From the NCBI RefSeq assembly GCF_000374865.1, contig NZ_KB895457.1, positions 159,540 to 223,539 of the forward strand: a stretch of DNA of 64,000 nucleotides. Reading direction: 5' to 3'. Positions within the stretch are counted from its first letter, which is position 1. Each line of letters starts with the position of its first letter. This document shows positions 1-8,045 of the stretch, piece after piece. The notes below the pieces were generated by a model. The model had not been told where the DNA came from, made no database searches, and worked only from the letters and a program-made list of their open reading frames with translations. Source of the stretch: Arthrobacter sp. 135MFCol5.1. GTDB taxonomy: Bacteria; Actinomycetota; Actinomycetes; Actinomycetales; Micrococcaceae. Made by a program: the position numbers and the translations under genes.

Positions 1-824
1 ACTACGCCAACATGGCCGTGCTGCGTACCGAGCAGGACTTCGCGGACATGACCCGTGCCTACCTTGAGCGGGCGGCCGCCGCCGGTGTCCGGCACGCCGA
101 AATCATGATGGACCCCCAGGCACACCTGTCCCGCGGCGTCCCGCTGGAAGCATGCGTCAACGGCGTGGCCTCGGTCCTGGCCACGTCCCGGGAGGACTAC
201 GGCATCTCCACCATGCTCATTGCCGCTTTCCTCCGGGACCTTCCGGAAGACTCGGCCCTGGAAGTCGTGGAGCGGCTGCTGGCCATGGACGCTCCCATCG
301 GAGCCATCGGCCTGGACTCGGCCGAGGTCGGAAACCCGCCTTCCAAGTTCAAGCGGCTCTATGCAAAGGCCCGCGCGGCCGGCCTCCGGCTGACGGCGCA
401 CGCAGGGGAGGAAGGCCCGGCGTCGTACATCATTGAGGCCCTGGACCTCCTGGGCGTGGAACGCATCGACCACGGTATCCGCTGCATGGATGACGCCGAC
501 CTGGTGGAGCGCCTGGTTGATGCCCGGGTTCCCCTCACCGTCTGCCCGCTGTCCAACGTGCGGTTGAGGGCAGTGGACACGCTCGCTGACCATCCCTTGC
601 CCGCCATGCTGGCCGCGGGCCTGAACGTCTCGGTCAATTCGGACGATCCTGCGTACTTCGGCGGTTACGTGGATGACAACTTCGCCCAACTGACCGCGGT
701 GTTTGAGCTGTCCGACTTTGACAGGGCCCGCCTGGCGGCGAATTCCATCCACTCTTCCTTCGCCTCGGAGGAGCGGAAAGCTGAGCTGCTGGAGGAATTG
801 AACAGCCGGGAAGCCACCGCCTGA
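1..824 (+). CDS. add: Adenosine deaminase, C-terminal part (5' end outside window)
   Basis: Deaminates (deoxy)adenosine to (deoxy)inosine in purine salvage; cytosolic zinc TIM-barrel enzyme. The frame is open to the window edge (Tyr-Ala-Asn precedes the first Met at 12), so the ATG at 12 is internal. About 270 of the usual ~340-370 residues are present. Family landmarks: HAGEE (substrate-binding and catalytic Glu), ERIDHGIR with the catalytic His, PLTVCPLSNVRL, and NSDDPAYFGGY with the zinc/catalytic Asp pair. It ends in TGA, and the next gene lies over 250 bases away on the same strand, so it is probably the end of its transcript. The family is certain; the N-terminus cannot be judged. Confidence 0.95.
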   Translation, partial: YANMAVLRTEQDFADMTRAYLERAAAAGVRHAEIMMDPQAHLSRGVPLEACVNGVASVLATSREDYGISTMLIAAFLRDLPEDSALEVVERLLAMDAPIGAIGLDSAEVGNPPSKFKRLYAKARAAGLRLTAHAGEEGPASYIIEALDLLGVERIDHGIRCMDDADLVERLVDARVPLTVCPLSNVRLRAVDTLADHPLPAMLAAGLNVSVNSDDPAYFGGYVDDNFAQLTAVFELSDFDRARLAANSIHSSFASEERKAELLEELNSREATA

Positions 825-1008
825 GCACCCGCTGTGCCGCGGGCAACAGTGCGGCTCCCGGGCCGGTAAACTGAGAGCCGCAGGCGTGTCTGGGGAGTGC
901 AAGGCAGCACCCATGTCAGCGCTTGAGGGTTATGCAGCCGGCCCTTACCCGAGACCTCCGCCTCACTTGCGGGACTATCCGCTTCATAGTCGGTCACGAC
1001 ACGCAGAG

Positions 1009-1038
1009 TTAACCAATTAAAGTCGCGCGATTTAATAG
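1009..1038 (+). promoter_or_regulatory. Possible promoter for the X25-domain gene
   Basis: The 262-base gap after add is GC-rich until about 1000 and then becomes clearly AT-rich. TTAACC (1009-1014) and TAATAG (1033-1038) are 18 bases apart and could be -35 and -10 boxes. A second AT-rich run, TTTATATAAGG, lies just before the start codon and carries the ribosome site AAGGGG. I see no terminator for add and no small gene in the gap. Confidence 0.35.
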
Positions 1039-1086
1039 GCAGTTGGCAAGATGCCTAAGACCGATCGCTTTTATATAAGGGGAATC

Positions 1087-2019
1087 ATGGCCAAGTCCAC
1101 CGCAGAAAACACCTATCTTCGTCTCAAGACCGTCCTGGATGTCCTGACCGAAGGCGTGTGGTCCGGCGATGCACTGAATGCTGGCCAGGTCCTGGCGGAA
1201 GCAACGGCCCGCGTCCCTTTCAACGAGCACGAAGCCGAACTCCTCAGCGGCGGAATTCCCCGCGGCCACAAGACCCTTACCTCGGCGACCGCCAAACTGG
1301 TCAAGGCCGGCTGGCTGGTCAAGGGCCGTACCGGCTGGACCATCACCGAGGACGGGATGCGCGCCACGGTTGCCTTCCCTGACGCGGTTTCCTTCGGGTC
1401 AGCGCTCGACGCCGGCACGCCCGTCCCTGCCGACACGCCGGTCCCCACCGCTCCCGAAGGCTTTGTCCGCACGGTCTCCGCAGCTGCTTCCGTCCTGGAA
1501 GTTCCCGCCAAGGATGACGCCAAAGCGGCGAAGAAGGCTCCCGCCAGGAAAGCGCCGGCCAAGAAGGCGGCCGCCGCTGTGGGCAAGGCCGCCAAGGCCA
1601 TCGAAGACGCCGTGGAACCTGTGGTGAAGGCTGTCCGGAAGAAGGCGCCGGCGAAGGCCAAGGCCGAAACCGCGGTGCCCGCAACCGAACCGTTCGAGGG
1701 TCCGGATGTCGAAACCCACCCGCAGCCGGAGGCCGTGGCACTGGCCGGCGACTTCAACACCATCCTGGGCGCACCGGAGAACTGGGCGCCTCAGTACGAC
1801 GAAGCGCAGATGGAGTTCGACTTCCTGGACCAGCTCTGGAAGAAGAGCGCCGAGCTTCCTGCCGGTTACTACACCTTCAAGATCGCCCTGAACCGCTCGT
1901 GGGACGAAAACTATGGTGCTTTCGGTGCGTTTGACGGCCCCAACCACGAACTGCACCACGCCGGCGGCACGGTGACCATCCGCTACAACCACGCCACCCG
2001 CGACATCACCATCAACTAG
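1087..2019 (+). CDS. Winged-helix / Lys-Ala-rich linker / pullulanase X25-like domain protein
   Basis: 310 residues from the ATG at 1087, which follows AAGGGGAATC; an upstream in-frame ATG at 1051 has no ribosome site. Three parts are visible. Residues ~1-95 look like a small winged-helix fold (GHKTLTSATAKLVKAGW, then a WTITEDG wing). Residues ~140-195 are a Lys/Ala/Pro repeat like histone H1 tails (KKAPARKAPAKKAAAA). Residues ~215-310 resemble the X25 module of pullulanases (ALAGDFN at the start, then ELPAGYYTFKIALNRSWDENYG). X25 modules bind alpha-glucans, and H1-like tails bind DNA or polyanions. There is no catalytic domain and no signal peptide. It may be a cytoplasmic nucleoid- or glycogen-associated protein, but its function is unknown. 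Confidence 0.8.
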   Translation: MAKSTAENTYLRLKTVLDVLTEGVWSGDALNAGQVLAEATARVPFNEHEAELLSGGIPRGHKTLTSATAKLVKAGWLVKGRTGWTITEDGMRATVAFPDAVSFGSALDAGTPVPADTPVPTAPEGFVRTVSAAASVLEVPAKDDAKAAKKAPARKAPAKKAAAAVGKAAKAIEDAVEPVVKAVRKKAPAKAKAETAVPATEPFEGPDVETHPQPEAVALAGDFNTILGAPENWAPQYDEAQMEFDFLDQLWKKSAELPAGYYTFKIALNRSWDENYGAFGAFDGPNHELHHAGGTVTIRYNHATRDITIN

Positions 2020-2114
2020 CCGGTATCTCCTCCCGGCCCTGGCAGGAAGCCGCGCCTTCAGTGCGTTAGGTGCCGCGGCCGTCAGGAAGTTGGCCGGTCC
2101 CCAGGAGGAACACC

Positions 2115-2429
2115 ATGGGCAGGCACGCAGGGACACCGAAGGACGGTTCGGCTGGGGATGCCGTGCGGCTGGATGCCCGGGTGCTCGGCATGGTCCAAGG
2201 TGTGGGCTTCCGGTACTGGACCATGGCCAAAGCGGAGGAACTGGGATTGTCCGGTGAGGTGGCCAACCTCGACGACGGATCGGTGTCAGTCGTGGCCGAA
2301 GGACCCGAGCCCAAGGTCCGGCAGCTCCTGGAGTGGCTCAACTCCGGCAGCACCCCGGGCCGGGTGGAACGGGTGGACGGGGCAACGTCCCGGGCCGGGG
2401 GACACTTCCGCGGTTTCCGGGCGCACTGA
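2115..2429 (+). CDS. acyP: Acylphosphatase
   Basis: Hydrolyses carboxyl-phosphate bonds of acylphosphates such as acetyl phosphate and 1,3-bisphosphoglycerate; small soluble enzyme. The ATG at 2115 follows AGGAGGAACACC, an excellent ribosome site. At 104 residues it is slightly longer than the usual ~90 because of a polar N-terminal tail. The signature is complete: [13 protein letters not shown] holds the phosphate-binding loop with catalytic Arg, and [14 protein letters not shown] holds the catalytic Asn. It stands alone between the X25 gene and the convergent helicase gene. Confidence 0.93.
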   Translation: MGRHAGTPKDGSAGDAVRLDARVLGMVQGVGFRYWTMAKAEELGLSGEVANLDDGSVSVVAEGPEPKVRQLLEWLNSGSTPGRVERVDGATSRAGGHFRGFRAH

Positions 2430-2468
2430 CCGCCCCGTCCCAAGCTTGCCCCCCGGCGCCCGCCGCGA

Positions 2469-5400
2469 CTACTCCCGCGGGCTGAGGCCGATGAAGGCGC
2501 CGAGTTCCTCCAGTGCCGCCGGTTTGTGCGGCATATAGCTGGTGAGCTCGGGGGAGCGGATGATGACGGCCCGCCACTGCCCGCGCGAGACTGCCACATT
2601 GATGCGGTTCCGGTTGAGCAGGAATTCCGCGCCGCGCGGAGCCTCCGCTACCGCCGAACACGCCATGGAGACGAACACTACCGGGGCTTCCTGGCCCTGG
2701 AACTTGTCCACCGTGCCCACCTTCACCTCCGGCAGCCCGGCTTCGGCCAACGCTCTCCGGACCAAATGCACCTGGGCGTTGTAGGCGGCCACCACCATCA
2801 GGTCCTGCTGCTCCAGCGGGCGTGACCCCGCGTCCGGGCCGGAGGTCCACTTCAGGCCGAGGTGGCGGCGCGCCTGCCGCGCCACTTCCTCCGCCTCTTC
2901 CTTGGACGCTGTGGCATTGCCACTGTGGTTGACGAACACCGTCTCCACCCCGGGCGGCAGCCCATCGAGTTCGCGCTGGCCCGCGGCCGGTGCGGACTGC
3001 AGCTTGCCGTCGTAGCTGAGGTTCGAAACTGCCCTGCACAGCTCCGGGTGCATCCGCCAGGTATCGGCGAGGAAGTAGCCCAGGCTTGCGGGGAGGGTCG
3101 CATGCCCCGCGGCGAGCCAGCCCAGGGCTGATTCGTCCACAGGTTCCGGATGTGCCCCTTGCGTGACCTGGGGGAGCTGCTGCGGATCGCCCAACAAGAG
3201 GAGGCGTTTCGCCGCGCGGGAGACCGCCAGGGTGTTGGCCAGCGAGAACTGGCCGGCTTCGTCGATCACCAGCAGGTCCAGGGACCCGGCGGGGACTTCC
3301 TTGCCGGTCATGGTCCATGCGGTGCCGCCCACCAGGCAGCCGCCGGGTGCGGCCAGCATGCGTCCCACATCACGCTCATCCGTTGCCGTCCACGGGACAG
3401 AGTGGGGCGCGGCGAGCTTTTTGGCCACAAGCGAAGGGTCCACGCGGCCCGCCTCGACGGCACGGCAGAGGAGGTTTTCCACCACATTGTGCGACTGCGC
3501 AACCACCCCCACCTTCCAGCCCGCCCGCACCAGCTCGCCGATCACATGCGCGCCGATGTGGGTCTTGCCCGTTCCCGGGGGTCCTTGAACGGCCAGGTAT
3601 GAGGTATCGAGGTCCCGCAGGGATGCGGCAATGGCTCCGGCGTAGTCGACGGTGCCGTCCGGCAGGTGCCGGACCCCGGCCGGGGCGCCCATGCTGCGGA
3701 ACCGCGGAGGCACCTTGCGCAGGATGTCCAGGCCCGGCTGTGCGGGCAGTCCGGGCACGGTGGAGCCGACAGTCCTGGCAAGTTCCGCGATGGCGGCCTC
3801 AATGTTGTCTGTTGGGATGGGGGTGTCCTCGGTCAGCGCTATGGGAAGGTGCGGGTACGCGGCCACCTTTCCGGATTCCCGCTCCGAGATAGTGATGATG
3901 GTGTGCTCCGGGTTGTCCGGCGCCGCCGCGAGGTCGTGGATGCGGGTCTTGAAGGCATAGGCCTTGGCCTGTGGTGTTGCATTCGGGGCAGCCATGCCCT
4001 CGGGCCCGGGGGCTTCATAGAGCCGGCACCAGTTGGAATCGACCCGGAAATCCGAACCTTCCGTCATGGTGCCGCGGAGCTGCAAGACCCTGGTCCGCAT
4101 CCGTTCCCGTGGTTTGGCGAGGGCCCAGTCCGAAATGACCTCCGCCGATGACACTGTGAACACGTTCCGCTGGTCCGCCCAGTTCTCCACAGGCGCTTCG
4201 ACGCGGTCGAAATGCTGCCACCAAAACTGTTTCCGCTCACGCCGGTGATAGCCGGTGGCCGCTGCCACCATGGCGACGGCCCGCTCATCATCGGTCCAGG
4301 GCCGGTCATCGGGAAGGGCCGAGAGGTACCCGCGCAGCTGCAGTTCCTCGGGGGTTTCGTCCGGCGCGTCCGGGAGGTCGTCGGGCGGGGGATTTCCGAT
4401 AGGCGTGGTGGCGGCCGGCGGCCCACCGGCCCGTGCCGGTTCCGCGGTGTTCACCGGCAGCCGGGCGGACCGGGTGTCTGGGACCGCCGTCGGGGCGATC
4501 TTCAGCAGCCAGTCCCGGAGCCGCAGGGTGGAAAGGCAGTCGTATCGGTTGTAGTCCGAAATGGACGCCAGGACGGCATCGGCTTCGTCCCGGCGGCCGG
4601 CATCACGGGCGGCACAGTAAGCGGCATATGCCACCACGGAGGCGCCGGCATCCTTGACGTCCCCGGACCGCAGGTTGTCTCCCATATACAGCGGTTCCAG
4701 CTTCTTGATGGAATACGAGGCCTCGGAGATCCGGATGGAATGCTTGACCGTGGCGTAGAGGTCCACCAGCAGTCCTTGCCGAAGCCAGTCGTCCACCGTG
4801 TCCTCGCCTGCCTGGTGCACCAGGGAAAGATTCCGCAGGGCTGTCTTTTCGTAGGCGGCGTAGTGATAGACGTGCATGTCCGGGTACGTCGCACGCCGCT
4901 TCTCCACGTAGTCAAGGAAAGCCAGGAAGGCGCGGCGTTCACCGGCGCGGGAATGCGCCCAGAACGGACGGAATGCGGGCTCCTTGGCGGGGTCCGTCCC
5001 GGGGGCCTCGATGACCCCGAAAAGGTACTCGATTCCCCAGGCACCGGTGGCTGGATCCTGCCAGAGCGGATCGCCTTCGAAGTCGAAGAAGATGTCTCCG
5101 GCGCTCGGAGCGGGAAGCGAACCGACGGCGTGGTCCGCAAGGACGGTATAGGAGACCGTATGAGGCTCCCCGTCCTTCATGAACGTGCGGGATCCTGCGG
5201 CTGTGTCCAAGCCCAGCTGCATCCGGGCTTGCGCGCGGAGGCGGGCCAGTGACCCCTGTGCATCCGGGGCGGGCATGGCCGCGAGCTGGTCAATGGTGGT
5301 GACTCCGGCGGCATGAAGCTTCCGCCGTTGGACGACGGACATCCCGGCGACCATCAGGAGGTCCCGGTGGCGGGTCACCTGCTCGGCGCAGTAGTCGCAG

Positions 5401-6143
5401 CGGCCGCAATGCACGATGCCGGGCTGTTGCCACTGCACAGGGGCATCTTTGGCGCGGTGGCCGGCCGTCAGGTACCGGAAACGCCTGCGCCGTTCGCGGA
5501 AGACCGGAAGCAGGTCCGGCAGGGAATGGCTGCTTCGGAGCCAGTCGTCGCCGACACGGGTCCCCAGCACCAGCGTGACGACGGGGGAGGGATCCAGCCC
5601 CATCCCGAGAAGCTGGTCGCCGTAGGCAGCCAGTTGCAGCAGGGCCCCCACCTTGGCGTGCCGGGCAAGCTTGGTGTCCCAGACCTCGTACCGGCCCGGG
5701 TTTCCGGTGCCTGCGGCCTCGTTGACCAGGAAGTCGGCGTAGCCCAGGAACTCGCCGTCGAAGAAAGTTGCCTGGAACACCACGTCGGCCCCGGAGCGAA
5801 GGGCAAGTTCGGTTTCAGCATGTTTTGCCTGCAGCTCACCGCGCAGGTTCAGGCCGCGTTCCACGGAGTAGACACCCGAACCCCGGCTGGCATCCCACGG
5901 GCCATACTTGGCCACCAGGCTGGCCAGCACGGTTTGTTCATGCCGGTCGCCCAGTTCGCCGGCCCGCTTCTGCATCTCGTCCACGGGGAACTCCGCCTTG
6001 GGAGCATGACCCAGCTTTTCGTCCAGGATCCGGAGTGTGCGGTACTCACATTCGGAGGCCGCCACAAGGTCGCTGGCGGAGAAGACCAGGTCCGGCGGCG
6101 CGTCGGATCCGGCATCATGACCGGCAGCGTCCAGCAGAAACAC
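2469..6143 (-). CDS. TM0106-type RecB-like nuclease / RNase H-like / UPF1-type helicase fusion
   Basis: 1224 residues combining three modules. Residues ~20-265 are a PD-(D/E)XK RecB-type nuclease (EVWDTKLA near 153-160) closing with a cysteine cluster HCGRCDYC (245-252) that could hold an Fe-S cluster. Residues ~350-545 are a YprB-like RNase H fold exonuclease (DIFFDFEGD at 350-358; DYNRYDC at 530-536). Residues ~840-1224 are an SF1 helicase of the DNA2/UPF1 group: Walker A GPPGTGKT (854-861), Walker B VIDEAGQ (959-965), GDPQQLPQV (985-993), then VDKFQGQE and NVAVSRGQ. The likely role is nuclease-coupled DNA or RNA unwinding in repair. It is monocistronic, convergent with acyP and divergent from the sugar kinase. 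Confidence 0.9.
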   Translation of the reverse strand: MFLLDAAGHDAGSDAPPDLVFSASDLVAASECEYRTLRILDEKLGHAPKAEFPVDEMQKRAGELGDRHEQTVLASLVAKYGPWDASRGSGVYSVERGLNLRGELQAKHAETELALRSGADVVFQATFFDGEFLGYADFLVNEAAGTGNPGRYEVWDTKLARHAKVGALLQLAAYGDQLLGMGLDPSPVVTLVLGTRVGDDWLRSSHSLPDLLPVFRERRRRFRYLTAGHRAKDAPVQWQQPGIVHCGRCDYCAEQVTRHRDLLMVAGMSVVQRRKLHAAGVTTIDQLAAMPAPDAQGSLARLRAQARMQLGLDTAAGSRTFMKDGEPHTVSYTVLADHAVGSLPAPSAGDIFFDFEGDPLWQDPATGAWGIEYLFGVIEAPGTDPAKEPAFRPFWAHSRAGERRAFLAFLDYVEKRRATYPDMHVYHYAAYEKTALRNLSLVHQAGEDTVDDWLRQGLLVDLYATVKHSIRISEASYSIKKLEPLYMGDNLRSGDVKDAGASVVAYAAYCAARDAGRRDEADAVLASISDYNRYDCLSTLRLRDWLLKIAPTAVPDTRSARLPVNTAEPARAGGPPAATTPIGNPPPDDLPDAPDETPEELQLRGYLSALPDDRPWTDDERAVAMVAAATGYHRRERKQFWWQHFDRVEAPVENWADQRNVFTVSSAEVISDWALAKPRERMRTRVLQLRGTMTEGSDFRVDSNWCRLYEAPGPEGMAAPNATPQAKAYAFKTRIHDLAAAPDNPEHTIITISERESGKVAAYPHLPIALTEDTPIPTDNIEAAIAELARTVGSTVPGLPAQPGLDILRKVPPRFRSMGAPAGVRHLPDGTVDYAGAIAASLRDLDTSYLAVQGPPGTGKTHIGAHVIGELVRAGWKVGVVAQSHNVVENLLCRAVEAGRVDPSLVAKKLAAPHSVPWTATDERDVGRMLAAPGGCLVGGTAWTMTGKEVPAGSLDLLVIDEAGQFSLANTLAVSRAAKRLLLLGDPQQLPQVTQGAHPEPVDESALGWLAAGHATLPASLGYFLADTWRMHPELCRAVSNLSYDGKLQSAPAAGQRELDGLPPGVETVFVNHSGNATASKEEAEEVARQARRHLGLKWTSGPDAGSRPLEQQDLMVVAAYNAQVHLVRRALAEAGLPEVKVGTVDKFQGQEAPVVFVSMACSAVAEAPRGAEFLLNRNRINVAVSRGQWRAVIIRSPELTSYMPHKPAALEELGAFIGLSPRE

Positions 6144-6381
6144 GGGGCCTCCCCAACTGTTTGCGGGCCCGGAGTCGGTTCCCCCGGCCTGGAATCAAAC
6201 CTAGCAAGGAGGGCCGACAAAAAGGGCTGCGCGCTTTCCAGCACCTTGACGGACAGGTTTATGGACCGGGCGCGGCCTGCCGGGCTGGGCGTAGAGTTCA
6301 ACGGGGCGCCTCCGCGCGGTTTCCCTTCGACCCCAAGAACGCGCCTGTCAAGCGGCGCCTGGACGGATCGGTGTACGACTG

Positions 6382-7401
6382 GTGAACACTGCAGCCTTTG
6401 AAACCTTTGACGTGGTGGTGATGGGGGAGATCCTCATCGAAGTCGCCACCGACCAGCCCTTCGGCCATGGCGTACCAGCACGGCTGGGCATCTCCGGAGA
6501 CGCCCTCAATGTCGCTGCAGCCGCCGCAGCAGCGGGTGCCCGCGTGGGCCTGCTGTCCGTGCTCACGGACGACGACCTGGGTCAGGCCATCGCGGCCCGG
6601 ATCGCCGAGCTGGGGATCGTCACCGACCAGTTGACGTTCCGTCGCGGGCAGCAGGGCGTCTACCTGGTGCACAGCGACCCCGACGGCGAACGCGAATTCA
6701 CCTACGCCCGCAGCGGCAGCGTCGGGTCCACCCTTGGGCCGGACGATGTCGACCCGGACGTCTTCGGCGCGGCCGGCGCGGTGGTGGCGGGCGGCATCAC
6801 CTGCGCCATTTCGACGACGGCGCGCGCCGCCGTCGTCAAGGCCGCGTCCGCAGCCAAACGCTTTGTCTACGACCCCAACTACCGGCCCCGGCTCACCACC
6901 GCTGTGGACGCGGCGGCGGCACTGACCGAACTTGCCGCACAGGCCTTCCTGGTGACGCCATCCTTCCCGGGCGAGACGGCAGCCCTGCTGGGAGTTTCCT
7001 CGCCCGAAGCATCGGCCGCGAAGCTGCGCTCGATGGGGGCCGCCAACGTAGCTGTCACCTGTGGCGCCACGGGCGTCCAGCTCGAATGGTCCGGCGAAAC
7101 CGGCGTGCAGTCCGCGTGGGTACCGGCCATTCCGGCGCCCGCGGTAGTGGACCAGACCGGCGCCGGGGACGCGTTTGTGGGCACGCTCACCGCACGCCTG
7201 GTGCTGGGCGACGACTTCCCGACGGCGGTCCGGTATGGTGCGGCGGCTTCCTCGCTGGTGGTCGGAGGCAAAGGCGGCACAGGCCTCATCCCCACGTTCG
7301 AGCAGACCTCTGCCCACGCCGCAGCCACCTTCCCTGAGGACTGCCGCACCATCGACACCAACGGGCCGGACGGCCTGGGAAATGAGATCCACCATGGCTG
7401 A
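6382..7401 (+). CDS. kdgK: PfkB-family sugar kinase, probable 2-keto-3-deoxygluconate kinase
   Basis: 339 residues from a GTG at 6382 (an internal ATG at 6421 would remove the first strand). Ribokinase-fold marks: VVVMGEILIEV at the N-terminus, GDALNVAAAAAAAGARVG near the sugar pocket, and VDQTGAGDAFVGTL with the catalytic Asp and anion hole. ATP-dependent kinase of a sugar or keto-deoxy acid. The overlapping downstream KDPG aldolase strongly suggests the substrate is 2-keto-3-deoxygluconate (or the galactonate epimer), giving KDPG. No recognisable ribosome site precedes the GTG. The 238-base gap before it, shared with the divergent helicase gene, holds no further gene. Confidence 0.82.
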   Translation: MNTAAFETFDVVVMGEILIEVATDQPFGHGVPARLGISGDALNVAAAAAAAGARVGLLSVLTDDDLGQAIAARIAELGIVTDQLTFRRGQQGVYLVHSDPDGEREFTYARSGSVGSTLGPDDVDPDVFGAAGAVVAGGITCAISTTARAAVVKAASAAKRFVYDPNYRPRLTTAVDAAAALTELAAQAFLVTPSFPGETAALLGVSSPEASAAKLRSMGAANVAVTCGATGVQLEWSGETGVQSAWVPAIPAPAVVDQTGAGDAFVGTLTARLVLGDDFPTAVRYGAAASSLVVGGKGGTGLIPTFEQTSAHAAATFPEDCRTIDTNGPDGLGNEIHHG

Positions 7402-8020
7402 CGCATCAGGCGTCCTCCGCGTGTCACCTGTCATCCCGGTGGTCACCATCGACGACCCCCAGGATGCGGTGCCCCTGGCCCGTGCCCTGGTGGACGGCGG
7501 CGTGAAGATCATTGAGCTGACCCTGCGCACGGACTCGGCGCTGACCTCGCTGAAGCTGATCGCCCAGGAGGTGCCGGACATCCTGGTGGGCGCCGGCACC
7601 ATCCTCACGCCTGGGCAGGCGGACGCCGCAGTCCAGGCGGGGGCCTCGTTCCTGGTAAGCCCGGGTGTCACCCCCGCGCTGCTCACCCACATGCTGTCCC
7701 TGGACGTCCCGGTGCTGCCCGGCGTCGCCACTGTCGGGGAGGTAATGGCCGTCCTGGAGGCCGGTTTGGATGCGATGAAGTTCTTCCCCGCCGGGCCTGC
7801 AGGCGGGCCGTCCTACCTGGCCGCCATCGGGGCGCCCATCCCGCACGTCCGGTTCTGCCCCACCGGCGGCATCAGCCCGGGCACCGCGCCGGACTACCTC
7901 AAGCTGCCCAACGTGGCCTGCGTCGGCGGCAGCTGGCTCACCCCGGCAGACGCCGTCGCGGCCAAGGACTGGGGCCGGATCACCAGCCTGGCAGGCGGCG
8001 CGGCTGCGCTGGGCCGGTAA
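7394..8020 (+). CDS. eda: KDPG/KHG aldolase
   Basis: Cleaves 2-keto-3-deoxy-6-phosphogluconate to pyruvate and glyceraldehyde 3-phosphate, the last step of Entner-Doudoroff and hexuronate routes. 208 residues from the ATG at 7394, which overlaps the end of the kinase gene by 8 bases (ATGGCTGA), so translation is probably coupled. Class I aldolase landmarks: the catalytic Glu in IIELTLRT, LVGAGTIL, FLVSPGVTP, the Schiff-base Lys in DAMKFFPAG, and the phosphate loop FCPTGGI. It ends 25 bases from the convergent terC gene. No dehydratase or uronate gene is nearby, so the source of KDG is not shown here. Confidence 0.93.
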   Translation: MADASGVLRVSPVIPVVTIDDPQDAVPLARALVDGGVKIIELTLRTDSALTSLKLIAQEVPDILVGAGTILTPGQADAAVQAGASFLVSPGVTPALLTHMLSLDVPVLPGVATVGEVMAVLEAGLDAMKFFPAGPAGGPSYLAAIGAPIPHVRFCPTGGISPGTAPDYLKLPNVACVGGSWLTPADAVAAKDWGRITSLAGGAAALGR

Positions 8021-8045
8021 TCCGCCCCGCAGCGGCGGCCCTGGT

